From assembly GCF_014207965.1 (NCBI RefSeq), contig NZ_JACHLM010000001.1:496001-560000 (forward strand): a stretch of DNA of 64,000 nt. The letters are read 5' to 3'. Below are positions 16,344 to 23,295 of the stretch, piece after piece (position 1 is the stretch's first letter; every line of letters starts with the position of its first letter). Under the pieces are notes generated by a model. It ran no database searches. It worked only from the letters and a program-made list of their open reading frames with translations, and was not told the origin of the DNA. Origin of the DNA: Brevundimonas bullata (GTDB taxonomy: Bacteria; Pseudomonadota; Alphaproteobacteria; Caulobacterales; Caulobacteraceae). The translations under genes were made by a program, and so were the position numbers.

Positions 16344-17138
16344 ATGACCGACACCACGTCCCAAGCGTCCGGCCCCCTGTCCGGCAACGTCCTGTTTTAC
16401 ACCCAGCCGGAGCCGATCTCGTTCGAGGCCCATGGCAAGCTGGGCGTGACGCCGGCCGACAAGCCCTACGCCTTCGTCGCCCAGACCAATATCGTGCCGC
16501 TGACCGTGACCGAGTTCGCGCCCGCCGCCCTGTCCTACCCGATCATCTTCGTCGGCGACCTGAAACAGCCTGTCGTGGCCATGGGCCTGCGCCAGAACGA
16601 CAACCTGTTCATCGACAACGGCGACTTCCGCGCCGACGCCTATATCCCGGCCTATGTCCGCCGCTATCCGTTCGTCTTCGCCAATGACGACACGCAGAAC
16701 CGCATGATCCTGTGCATCGACCGCGGCGCGGCCTTCGTCAGCGAAAACGCCGAAATCCCCCTCTTCGAGGGCGAGCAGCCCAGCGCCTACGTCAACAATG
16801 CGATGGAGTTCTGCAACAACTTCGAGCAGGAGCGGCTGCGTACGGAATCCTTCGTCAAGCTGCTGACCGACCTGGACCTGTTCGAAACGCGCGAGGCCAA
16901 CTTCACGCCACGCAACGCCGACGGCACGCCTGGCGAAGTGCAGAAGCTGGCCGAGTACTTCGCCGTCTCGGAAGACAAGCTGAAGGCTCTGCCGGCCGAG
17001 AAGCTGGTCGAACTGCGCGACAACGGCGCCCTGGGCCAGATCTACGCCCACCTGGTGTCGCTGCTGGGCTGGGACCGCCTGATCGCCATGGCCTTCGCCC
17101 GCGCCGCCGCTGAAACGCCGGTCGCCGCCAACGCCTGA
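16344..17138 (+). CDS. SapC family protein
   Basis: 264 residues matching the SapC-like family by its L-S-G-N-V-L-F-Y start region, P-Y-A-F-V-A-Q-T-N-I-V-P-L-T-V-T-E-F, Y-P-I-I-F-V and Y-V-R-R-Y-P-F-V-F segments. No signal peptide or membrane span is obvious. Family members are named after a Campylobacter surface-layer gene, but their role in alphaproteobacteria is unknown; some lie near TonB receptors. It stands alone between the divergent zur promoter region and a bidirectional terminator. Confidence 0.8.
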   Translation: MTDTTSQASGPLSGNVLFYTQPEPISFEAHGKLGVTPADKPYAFVAQTNIVPLTVTEFAPAALSYPIIFVGDLKQPVVAMGLRQNDNLFIDNGDFRADAYIPAYVRRYPFVFANDDTQNRMILCIDRGAAFVSENAEIPLFEGEQPSAYVNNAMEFCNNFEQERLRTESFVKLLTDLDLFETREANFTPRNADGTPGEVQKLAEYFAVSEDKLKALPAEKLVELRDNGALGQIYAHLVSLLGWDRLIAMAFARAAAETPVAANA

Positions 17139-17152
17139 TAGGCTTTCTTTAA

Positions 17153-17186
17153 GGGCCTACCGCGCTAGCGCGCTGCTTGAGGCCCG
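17153..17186. repeat. Dispersed short palindromic repeat, family 3, copy 1
   Basis: GGGCCTA, a central palindrome CGCGCTAGCGCG, then CTGCTTGAG and GCCCG. The outer GGGCCT pairs with AGGCCC. A relative with the same flanks but a different, still self-complementary, centre is at 57256-57287. Confidence 0.6.
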
Positions 17187-17205
17187 TTGAAAATACAAAA
17201 AATGG

Positions 17206-17239
17206 AAACGCCCCGTCAGAAAACTGGCGGGGCGTTTTT
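17206..17239. terminator. Bidirectional intrinsic terminator between sapC and the MaoC-like gene
   Basis: AAACGCCCCGTCAG (17206-17219) pairs with CTGGCGGGGCGTTT (17224-17237) around AAAA, with U-rich flanks on both strands. It lies between convergent genes and can serve both. Confidence 0.85.
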
Positions 17240-17243
17240 CTGT

Positions 17244-17651
17244 CTAGCGTCGCGCGACCAGGGCGCGGGTCAGGCAGGAAAAGACCAGCCGCCCCGCTTC
17301 GTCCAGCAGGTCCTGCTGGGCGATGACGATGCCCTTGTCGTCGCCGACCGGGTCCTTGCCCATGATGGTCAGCCGCCCGCGCAGAAGTTCCCCGGGCGGC
17401 GGGTTGCGCATGAAACGCAGACCATCGACCGCCAGGGTCTTGGTCCCCGCCCAATGTCCGGCCTTCTCGGCCGACAGTCGGCTCCACAGGGCATAGACCA
17501 GGGCGTCGGGCGCGCCGTAAGCGACGTCCCAGCCCGGCGCGAACCGTTCGACGAAGACATCCATCGCGCCCCCGTCCACCGCGCAGGCGCCCAGGGGAAT
17601 GACCTGGCCGACCTCGAGGTCCTCGAAATGGACGTGCAGCGGTTCGGTCAT
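17244..17651 (-). CDS. MaoC-like / hot-dog fold hydratase or thioesterase domain protein
   Basis: 135 residues. H-F-E-D-L-E-V-G-Q-V-I-P-L-G at the start is typical of MaoC-type dehydratases. The usual central Asp/His pair of the hydratase site is not clear here, so activity cannot be inferred. The end (V-F-S-C-L-T-R-A-L-V) matches the last beta strand of the fold. It lies 14 bp downstream of the oxidoreductase gene in the same direction, so the two probably form an operon acting on acyl-CoA or enone substrates. Confidence 0.7.
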   Translation of the reverse strand: MTEPLHVHFEDLEVGQVIPLGACAVDGGAMDVFVERFAPGWDVAYGAPDALVYALWSRLSAEKAGHWAGTKTLAVDGLRFMRNPPPGELLRGRLTIMGKDPVGDDKGIVIAQQDLLDEAGRLVFSCLTRALVARR

Positions 17652-17665
17652 CCCGTCAGGCCTCC

Positions 17666-18688
17666 TCAGGCGGCGGGCTCTTCCGACACCCGGACCAGCA
17701 GCTTGCCGTCATGGTCGCCGGTGAACAAGCGGTTCAAGGAGGTGACCGCCCCTTCCAGACCGTCATCGACGTGGACCTTCCACTTGATCCGGCCATCGGC
17801 CAGCCAGGGGCCCATCTCCTCGACCATCTCCCGGGCGCGCGGGGCGTAGTCCAGCACCAGGAAGCCCTGGACGTTCAGGCGATGGGTGATGATGCGGCTG
17901 AAGTTCGGCGAGGGCGGCATCCGCGTCGCGTTGTAGGACGAGATCAGGCCGCAGACGGCCATGCGGGCATGGACGTTCAGCCGGTTCCACACCGCGATCA
18001 TGATGTCGCCGCCGACGTTTTCGAAATTCAGGTCGACGCCGTTAGGGGCCAGACGATCCAGGGCCTCGCCCACGTCCTCGTTCTTGTAGTCGATGGCGGC
18101 GTCGAAGCCGAGGTCCTCGGTCAGCCAGCGGCATTTCTCAGGTCCGCCGGCGATGCCGATGACGTGCGCGCCGCGCTGCTTGGCGACCTGACCGGCGATG
18201 GAGCCGACCGCCCCCGCCGCCGCCGAGATCACCAGGGTCTCGCCCGCCTTGGCCTTCAGAACGTCGGTCACGCCGAAATAGGCGGTCAGCCCGGTCATCC
18301 CCAGCACCGACAGATTGGCGGTCAGCGGCATGCCGGGCGCCCGGTGCACAGGGCGCAACCCCTGTTCATGCACCACCACATAGTCGGCCCAGCCGCCCGA
18401 CAGAGGGGTGACGATGTCGCCCGCCTTGAAGCGCTCGGACTTCGACTGTTCAACCACGCCCAGGGTCAGGCCGCGCATGACCTCGCCCAGGCCGACGGGC
18501 GGCAGATAGCCCTGGCTGTCGTTCATCCAGGTGCGGTTGGTCGGGTCCAGCGACAGATAGATGGTGCGGACCAGAACCTCGGCGTCCTTCAGGTCCGGCA
18601 CGGGCGTTTCGATCAATTCCAGATCGCCGTCCTGGATCAGGCCCTGGGGCCTCTGGCGAAGAACCCACTGACGATTGCGAAGGCTCAT
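17666..18688 (-). CDS. NADP-dependent oxidoreductase, MDR family (prostaglandin reductase / curcumin reductase-like)
   Basis: 340 residues from ATG 18688; an upstream in-frame start would run through the sRNA locus and is rejected. R-N-R-Q-W-V-L at the N-terminus and S-L-D-P-T-N-R-T-W-M are hallmarks of the zinc-free enone-reductase branch. The nucleotide fold has S-A-A-A-G-A-V-G-S-I-A-G-Q-V-A and F-E-N-V-G-G. Such enzymes reduce alpha,beta-unsaturated carbonyls with NADPH. The gene starts about 70 bp after the terminator of the putative sRNA, so it needs its own promoter within 18689-18760. Confidence 0.9.
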   Translation of the reverse strand: MSLRNRQWVLRQRPQGLIQDGDLELIETPVPDLKDAEVLVRTIYLSLDPTNRTWMNDSQGYLPPVGLGEVMRGLTLGVVEQSKSERFKAGDIVTPLSGGWADYVVVHEQGLRPVHRAPGMPLTANLSVLGMTGLTAYFGVTDVLKAKAGETLVISAAAGAVGSIAGQVAKQRGAHVIGIAGGPEKCRWLTEDLGFDAAIDYKNEDVGEALDRLAPNGVDLNFENVGGDIMIAVWNRLNVHARMAVCGLISSYNATRMPPSPNFSRIITHRLNVQGFLVLDYAPRAREMVEEMGPWLADGRIKWKVHVDDGLEGAVTSLNRLFTGDHDGKLLVRVSEEPAA

Positions 18689-18760
18689 GGCGCGTCTCCA
18701 ATGCGTTTTCTTTGAGAACTCATTAGGCGTGGATGCGCTGCCGCTGTCGAGGGGCAGCCA

Positions 18761-18874
18761 AAGAAAAAGCGGACCGTGTGGGGTCCGCTCTAAGGTGGCA
18801 TCATCGAGAATGAGGAGCGGAGGCGACCGACCGGCGAACCGGTCAAGTCGGGGGGGCTCTGTCGCCTCCGCACT
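18761..18874 (-). ncRNA. Putative GsrN-type small RNA of the general stress response
   Basis: The region 18689-19027 has no good protein gene. On the minus strand an EcfG-type promoter (18904-18880) is followed by an 11-bp stem, GCGGAGGCGAC (18871-18861) with GTCGCCTCCGC (18827-18817). The stem encloses a bulge of seven consecutive C (18856-18850) and a GACCGG/CCGGTC hairpin. A single-stranded linker with TCCTCATTCTC comes next, then a perfect 8-bp terminator stem (18789-18768) and TTTTTCTTT. Predicted length is about 110-115 nt. Caulobacter GsrN is a sigma-T-dependent sRNA of about this size with a C-rich loop in its first stem that pairs with katG mRNA; the resemblance is by architecture and context, not by alignment. 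The exact 5' end is inferred from the promoter. Confidence 0.68.
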
Positions 18875-18879
18875 TCCAT

Positions 18880-18904
18880 AACCACGGCATCTCAAACCGG
18901 TTCC
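18880..18904 (-). promoter_or_regulatory. EcfG (sigma-T)-type promoter of the putative sRNA
   Basis: The minus strand reads GGAAC (18904-18900), 16 bases, GGTT (18883-18880), equivalent to GGAAC-N17-GTT. Start of transcription is expected 6-8 bases later, near 18874, directly before the first stem of the sRNA. Confidence 0.7.
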
Positions 18905-18952
18905 CTCGCCCCCCGAAGTTTATCGCTCGACAGGCCGCCCCCTTCATCGCCC

Positions 18953-18978
18953 GGAACGACGGCAGGCTCCGCCGCGTT
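18953..18978 (+). promoter_or_regulatory. Candidate EcfG-type promoter of the small membrane protein gene
   Basis: GGAAC (18953-18957), 17 bases, CGTT (18975-18978). The spacer is one base longer than in the other copies. It lies about 50 bp before the ATG at 19028 and diverges from the sRNA promoter. Confidence 0.5.
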
Positions 18979-19027
18979 GCTAGACCGTAAGAGGAAGCCC
19001 GCGGAACAGGCCAGACCGGAGAACGCG

Positions 19028-19309
19028 ATGACCCATCAGGATCCCCACTCTCATTCCGCCGACGCCGTCGAGCACCATGCGCCGATCGAGGCCCAGTACG
19101 TTCGTCAGGGCCGGGGCGGGAAACGCATCCTTTGGCTGCTGATCGTGTCGGGCGGGGCGGCGGCCGTCCTTCTGCTGGGCATGTGGCTGCTCAGCAACGG
19201 CGGCTTCCAGACCGTCAATCAAGATGCGGGCGGCACGCGCGAGGACGTCGCTCCCTTTGACGCCCCGCCCCCGACGCCATCCCCGACGTCGGCGCCCCCC
19301 GCCGCCTGA
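19028..19309 (+). CDS. Small single-pass membrane protein, unknown function (probable GSR member)
   Basis: 93 residues from ATG 19028, preceded by GGAGAACGCG as ribosome site; a longer frame from 18977 lacks one. The N-terminal ~45 residues are His- and Gln-rich (H-Q-D-P-H-S-H-S and others), followed by R-G-G-K-R and one hydrophobic helix (I-L-W-L-L-I-V-S-G-G-A-A-A-V-L-L-L-G-M-W-L-L). The tail is acidic then Pro/Thr-rich. No family recognised. Position between a putative EcfG promoter and phyR suggests stress control. Confidence 0.65.
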   Translation: MTHQDPHSHSADAVEHHAPIEAQYVRQGRGGKRILWLLIVSGGAAAVLLLGMWLLSNGGFQTVNQDAGGTREDVAPFDAPPPTPSPTSAPPAA

Positions 19310-19320
19310 CCCGGAAATAA

Positions 19321-19353
19321 AAAGGCCCCGACGGCGCAACCGTCGGGGCCTTT
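19321..19353. terminator. Bidirectional terminator between the small membrane protein gene and phyR
   Basis: AAAGGCCCCGACGG (19321-19334) pairs with CCGTCGGGGCCTTT (19340-19353). On the minus strand the stem is followed by TTTTTA, a good end for phyR; on the plus strand the T run is short. Confidence 0.85.
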
Positions 19354-19373
19354 CAATCTGCTTCGTCAGAACG

Positions 19374-20168
19374 TCAGGCGGCCTGCTTCTGTCGCGACGG
19401 ATGGAAGAACAGCGCCTGGCTGATCGCCGCCTTCACCGTTTCCGGCTGGAAGGGCTTGGTGATCAGGAAGGTCGGCTCAGGCCGCTCGCCCGTCAGCAGT
19501 CGCTCGGGGAAGGCGGTGATGAAGATGACCGGCACATCGAAGCGTTTCAGGATGTCCTTGACGGCGTCGATGCCCGACGAGCCGTCGGCCAACTGGATAT
19601 CAGCCAGCACCAGACCCGGACGGTGACGCGTCACGGCGTCCACCGCCTCATCGTGGGTGGTGGCGGTTCCGGTGACGCGGTGGCCCAGTTCCTTCACCAG
19701 GCTTTCGATATCAGCCGAGATGATGGCCTCGTCCTCGATGATCAGGACATCGGTGGCCAGTTCGGCGTCGATGTCGGTCTGGGCCTCAGCGATCAGTCGC
19801 TCGACCGTGCGCGGATCGACGCTGAGGATCTGCGCCGCTTCGGACGGCGTGAAGCCTTCCAGGGCCGTCAGCAGGAAGGCCTGGCGCGAGCGCGGCGCAA
19901 TCCGCATCAACCGGCGCGAGGCGTCGTCGCCGGCCTCCATGCCGCTGCCGTCCTCAAGCTGGGCGCCGGTGGACGACCAGATGGCGTGGAAGACATGATA
20001 AAGGGCGACGCGCGGCGTCATTTCCGCCGGCAGCTGCCGCTCGCCGGCGGCCAACGCCTCCAGCGCGACGCGCACATAGTTGTCGCCCGTGATCTGGTCG
20101 CCCGTCAACGCGCGCGCATAGCGGCGGACGTAGGGCAGATGCGGCGCCAGTCTGGCCAGTAGACTCAT
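19374..20168 (-). CDS. phyR: Anti-anti-sigma response regulator PhyR
   Basis: 264 residues. The first ~130 form a sigma-like region (Y-A-R-A-L-T-G-D, L-L-T-A-L-E-G-F, then S-E-A-A-Q-I-L-S-V-D-P-R-T-V-E-R-L-I as sigma-4 helix-turn-helix). The receiver domain follows with V-L-I-I-E-D-E-A, the phospho-acceptor Asp in L-V-L-A-D-I-Q-L and the conserved Lys in L-I-T-K-P-F. Once phosphorylated, PhyR binds NepR and frees the EcfG sigma factor. It is divergent from nepR-ecfG-phyK, with an EcfG promoter of its own, giving positive feedback. Confidence 0.96.
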   Translation of the reverse strand: MSLLARLAPHLPYVRRYARALTGDQITGDNYVRVALEALAAGERQLPAEMTPRVALYHVFHAIWSSTGAQLEDGSGMEAGDDASRRLMRIAPRSRQAFLLTALEGFTPSEAAQILSVDPRTVERLIAEAQTDIDAELATDVLIIEDEAIISADIESLVKELGHRVTGTATTHDEAVDAVTRHRPGLVLADIQLADGSSGIDAVKDILKRFDVPVIFITAFPERLLTGERPEPTFLITKPFQPETVKAAISQALFFHPSRQKQAA

Positions 20169-20221
20169 ACATATTCCCCGACAGTCGGCGTCTCCGATGC
20201 GGGGACGCGCCAGTCTGTCAG

Positions 20222-20246
20222 AACGTGTCTAGGGGGCAACGGTTCC
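20222..20246 (-). promoter_or_regulatory. EcfG-type promoter of phyR
   Basis: On the minus strand GGAAC (20246-20242), 16 bases, CGTT (20225-20222), the exact GGAAC-N16-CGTT pattern, 54 bp before the phyR start. Confidence 0.85.
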
Positions 20247-20288
20247 ACGTCCGAAACAGAAGCTTGAGCATAAAAACGCACAGGCCTA

Positions 20289-20313
20289 GGAACTCTTGGA
20301 GAGAAGCGGCGTT
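20289..20313 (+). promoter_or_regulatory. EcfG-type promoter of nepR-ecfG-phyK
   Basis: GGAAC (20289-20293), 16 bases, CGTT (20310-20313). It lies 50 bp before the nepR start and is back to back with the phyR promoter. Confidence 0.85.
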
Positions 20314-20363
20314 TTCGGCTTCCATGAACGACTCCTCTAGGCTTGGGTGGCGGCCGGAAATCC

Positions 20364-20570
20364 ATGATAAACTCTAAGGAAACCAACCCGCGTCCTGACG
20401 CACCAGCGTCAAGGGACCAGGGTCTGGAAGAAGTGCGCCTGCGCCAGCAGGCCATCGGCGTGAAGCTGCGCCACATGTTCGATCAGGTGGTGAACGAGCC
20501 CGTTCCCGACGAATTCCTGGACATCCTGCGACGGGCCGACGAGCGGTCGTCGACCAAGGAGGGTCAGTGA
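20364..20570 (+). CDS. nepR: Anti-sigma factor NepR
   Basis: 68 residues from ATG 20364. The conserved core I-G-V-K-L-R-H-M-F-D-Q-V-V-N-E-P-V-P-D-E, then F-L-D-I-L, is the NepR signature. It holds EcfG inactive until phospho-PhyR titrates it. The last four bases overlap the ecfG GTG start, so the anti-sigma and sigma factors are translated in coupled fashion. A start seven codons earlier (20343) is possible. Confidence 0.93.
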   Translation: MINSKETNPRPDAPASRDQGLEEVRLRQQAIGVKLRHMFDQVVNEPVPDEFLDILRRADERSSTKEGQ

Positions 20571-21175
20571 GCATCTCCAGCGCGCCGCCTAAGCCCGCCT
20601 CCGCCGATGACGCCGGCTTCAAGAAGGAGCTGGTGACGCTGATCCCGCATCTGCGCGCCTTTGCACGCACCCTGACGGGCGATCCCACCGCAGCCGACGA
20701 CCTGGCTCAGGAAGCCATGATGAAGGCCTGGGACGCCCGGGCCAGCTATCAGATGGGCACCAACATGAAGGCCTGGACCTTCATGATCCTGCGCAACCAG
20801 TTCTATTCGGAAAAACGCCGGTCCTGGCGCCAGACCCAGCTCGATCAGGAAGCCGCCGAGCGGACCCTGGTGGCGGTCGACGACCCTGAGGCGCCCGTGG
20901 CCCTGGACGAACTGCGTCAAGCCCTGAAGACCCTGCCCGAGGAACAGCGCGAAGCCCTGATCCTGGTCGGCGCGGGCGGCTTCGCCTACGAAGAAGCCGC
21001 TGAAATCTGCCAGTGCGCCGTGGGCACGGTGAAAAGTCGTGTCTCTCGGGCCCGCAAGGCCCTGGCGGCCACGCTGGAGCGTGGCGGCTACGGACGCGAC
21101 GGCAAGGCGGCGGGCGACGCCATGCGCTCGATTTTGGCCGACGCTGACCGCCTGAGCGGCGCCAGGCAAGGCTGA
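20567..21175 (+). CDS. ecfG: ECF sigma factor EcfG (SigT) of the general stress response
   Basis: 202 residues from a GTG that overlaps nepR (GTGA). Region 2 is clear: R-A-F-A-R-T-L-T-G-D, D-D-L-A-Q-E-A-M-M-K-A-W and N-M-K-A-W-T-F-M-I-L-R-N. Region 4 has L-P-E-E-Q-R-E-A-L-I-L-V and A-E-I-C-Q-C-A-V-G-T-V-K-S-R-V-S-R-A-R. EcfG drives promoters with GGAAC and GTT boxes, several of which are found in this window. An extra C-terminal tail of about 35 residues follows the helix-turn-helix. Confidence 0.95.
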   Translation: MSISSAPPKPASADDAGFKKELVTLIPHLRAFARTLTGDPTAADDLAQEAMMKAWDARASYQMGTNMKAWTFMILRNQFYSEKRRSWRQTQLDQEAAERTLVAVDDPEAPVALDELRQALKTLPEEQREALILVGAGGFAYEEAAEICQCAVGTVKSRVSRARKALAATLERGGYGRDGKAAGDAMRSILADADRLSGARQG

Positions 21176-21178
21176 CGT

Positions 21179-22927
21179 ATGGTGCGGTTCGGCCGCCCAT
21201 GGGCGCGCAAGCTCGGCCGCCCGAGCGTACAAGGCATCCGCTTCCGGATGGGGATGGCCATGGCGGCGGCCCTGCTGCCCATCCTCGCCCTCAGCGCCAT
21301 CCAGACCCAGGCCGAGTTCCATCGCCAGACCGAGGATCGCCGCGTCGATCTGCAACTGGCCGCCGAACGCAGCGCCGCCGACGCCAAGGCCCGGATCGAA
21401 GGCGCCGTCGTCCTGCTACAGGCGCTGGCGCCTGAAGGCGCAGGCTTCTATTGCGAGCCTCGGCTGACGGCTCTGGTGTCGCGGCTGGACTCCCTGTCGG
21501 CGCTGCAACGCTACAGCGCCACGGGCGAGCCGGTCTGCGCCTCGCGGCCCAGCGACGACGCCTCGGCCGGCATGGCCGTCCCCAGCGATGTTCGCACCCA
21601 GGACTGGTATCAACGCCTGAAGAACGGTGAGGACGTGGTCATGGCGCGCGCCCCCGGTGCGCCCGGCTCGCTGATCGTCGCCGTCCGTTCCGAACGCCCC
21701 CTGGGCGCGTTCCAGGGTGCGATCGCAGCCGTGATCCCCTTGGCCGCCCTGCAGCCCGACATTCACGATCCCGCCCTGCCGTCCGGCGCCCAGTCGGCGC
21801 TGACCGACGCCGACGGTCGCATCCTGATCTCCACCGATCCCACCGCCTTCGCCATCGACGGCTCGAATTCGACCTGGGTCAGGGAGGCGCGACAAGGCCA
21901 GGGTGCCTTGTTCGAGGCCCGCGACGCGGAGGGGCGAAAGCACGTCTATGCCGGCACCGCCCTGGCCGGACGCGACCTCTACGTCCTGCTGTCGGCCCCG
22001 GCGTCCGGTCTGCTGTCCTGGGCGCGGCTGAACCCGATCGGCTCCTTCCTCCTCCCGCTCGCCGCCTGGCTGGTCGCCTTCCTGGCGGTCATGCTGCTGT
22101 CGGAACGGATCGTCATCCGCTGGCTGGTCTATCTGGAGCGGGTGGCCGCCATCTATGCGCGCGGACGGTTCTCGGTGCGCCCGGTCCAGGCCGAACACGC
22201 CCCCGCCGAGATCCGCTCCCTGGCCCGCACCCTGGGCGCGCTCGGAGACAGCATCACGACCCGCGACAAGGCCCTGCTCGACTCGCTGGACGAGAAGGAC
22301 GCGCTGATGCGCGAGATCCACCACCGGGTGAAGAACAATCTGCAGATCATCTCGTCCCTGCTGTCGATGCAGCAGAGGGCGGTGACGGACCCGGCTGCGC
22401 GCTCGGCCCTGGGCGACACGCGCCAGCGGATCACGGCCCTGGCCCTGATCTACCGCACCCTCTACCAGAGCGAGGACATCCGCGAGGCGGACTCGCGCAC
22501 CTTCCTGACCGAACTGGTGGGACAGCTGATCGCGGGCGAGGCCATGCGCGGCCCCCTGGTGACCAGTTCGGTCGAGGCCGACGCCATCATCATCGACCCG
22601 GACCGGCTGGCCCCCGTGGCCCTGTGGCTGGTCGAGGCTGTTTCCAACGCCCAGAAGCACGCCTTCGCCGCGCGCGGCGGCGACCTCAGGGTCCGCTTCA
22701 AGGTCATGGGCGACACGAGCGTCCTTGAGGTCCAGGACGACGGCCCCGGCATGGCCGACCGCGACACCGCCGGCGTGGGCCGCACGCTGATGGGGGCCTT
22801 CGCCAAACAGTTGCGCGGTCAGGCCGAAATGATCGAAGCGCCCGGCGGCGGCTCCATCGCCCGCCTGACCTTCCCGACGCCCGAAGCCTCCCCGGCCGGC
22901 CATTCCACGCCCCATTCCCGGGCCTGA
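21179..22927 (+). CDS. phyK: Sensor histidine kinase PhyK (HWE/HisKA_2 type)
   Basis: 582 residues. A first membrane helix (about 24-42) leads to an extracytoplasmic sensor of roughly 230 residues and a second helix (F-L-L-P-L-A-A-W-L-V-A-F-L-A-V-M-L-L, about 285-303), then a HAMP-like linker. The phospho-acceptor box is E-I-H-H-R-V-K-N-N-L-Q-I-I (His near 380). The ATP domain has V-E-A-V-S-N-A-Q-K-H-A and D-D-G-P-G-M. HisKA_2 kinases phosphorylate PhyR. It starts three bases after ecfG, in the nepR operon. Confidence 0.93.
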   Translation: MVRFGRPWARKLGRPSVQGIRFRMGMAMAAALLPILALSAIQTQAEFHRQTEDRRVDLQLAAERSAADAKARIEGAVVLLQALAPEGAGFYCEPRLTALVSRLDSLSALQRYSATGEPVCASRPSDDASAGMAVPSDVRTQDWYQRLKNGEDVVMARAPGAPGSLIVAVRSERPLGAFQGAIAAVIPLAALQPDIHDPALPSGAQSALTDADGRILISTDPTAFAIDGSNSTWVREARQGQGALFEARDAEGRKHVYAGTALAGRDLYVLLSAPASGLLSWARLNPIGSFLLPLAAWLVAFLAVMLLSERIVIRWLVYLERVAAIYARGRFSVRPVQAEHAPAEIRSLARTLGALGDSITTRDKALLDSLDEKDALMREIHHRVKNNLQIISSLLSMQQRAVTDPAARSALGDTRQRITALALIYRTLYQSEDIREADSRTFLTELVGQLIAGEAMRGPLVTSSVEADAIIIDPDRLAPVALWLVEAVSNAQKHAFAARGGDLRVRFKVMGDTSVLEVQDDGPGMADRDTAGVGRTLMGAFAKQLRGQAEMIEAPGGGSIARLTFPTPEASPAGHSTPHSRA

Positions 22928-22944
22928 CCCGCGACAGCTTGGCA

Positions 22945-22969
22945 GGAACCCCCCGCCTACCGTGGCGTT
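22945..22969 (+). promoter_or_regulatory. EcfG-type promoter of the entericidin-like gene
   Basis: GGAAC (22945-22949), 16 bases, CGTT (22966-22969), identical in form to the phyR and nepR promoters. The ATG of the small lipoprotein gene is 47 bp further on. Confidence 0.82.
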
Positions 22970-23016
22970 GATAGGTCGAGGGCGCCGCCTGCGCCCACCC
23001 TTTACAGGAACTGACC

Positions 23017-23154
23017 ATGCGCAAACTGTTCGTACTCGCCGCCGCCGCCGCCCTTCTGACCACCGCCGCCTGCAACACCGTCGCCGGCGCCGGCAAGGAC
23101 ACCCAGGCCGCCGGCCGGGCTGTTGAAGACGCCGCCAAGGACGTCAAGAACTAG
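23017..23154 (+). CDS. Entericidin EcnA/B-like small lipoprotein
   Basis: 45 residues. M-R-K-L-F-V-L then an Ala/Leu helix, and a lipobox ending T-A-A-C with Cys at residue 19. The mature part N-T-V-A-G-A-G-K-D-T-Q-A-A-G-R-A-V-E-D-A is the usual entericidin pattern. AGGAA at 23006-23010 is the ribosome site. Members are stress-induced membrane lipoproteins, some described as toxin/antidote pairs. It has its own EcfG promoter and a terminator, so it is a single-gene stress unit behind phyK. Confidence 0.88.
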   Translation: MRKLFVLAAAAALLTTAACNTVAGAGKDTQAAGRAVEDAAKDVKN

Positions 23155-23164
23155 AACCATGCCG

Positions 23165-23199
23165 AACCCTCGCCGCCCACCGGGCTGCGAGGGTTTTTT
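23165..23199 (+). terminator. Intrinsic terminator of the entericidin-like gene
   Basis: AACCCTCGC (23165-23173) pairs with GCGAGGGTT (23187-23195), followed by T residues to 23199. Confidence 0.88.
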
Positions 23200-23295
23200 A
23201 TGTCCGGATTTCATCAGTTTCGTCTAGCGGCATCCCCGGCGCCGGTTTAGCGTCGCCGCACCCGCCACAGCGCGGACGGATCAGGAACCAGACCC

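Noticed and set aside
18689..18895. An N-terminal extension of the oxidoreductase at 17666-18688
   Set aside because: The longer frame runs through the terminator and stem of the putative sRNA; family alignment starts at the ATG at 18688.
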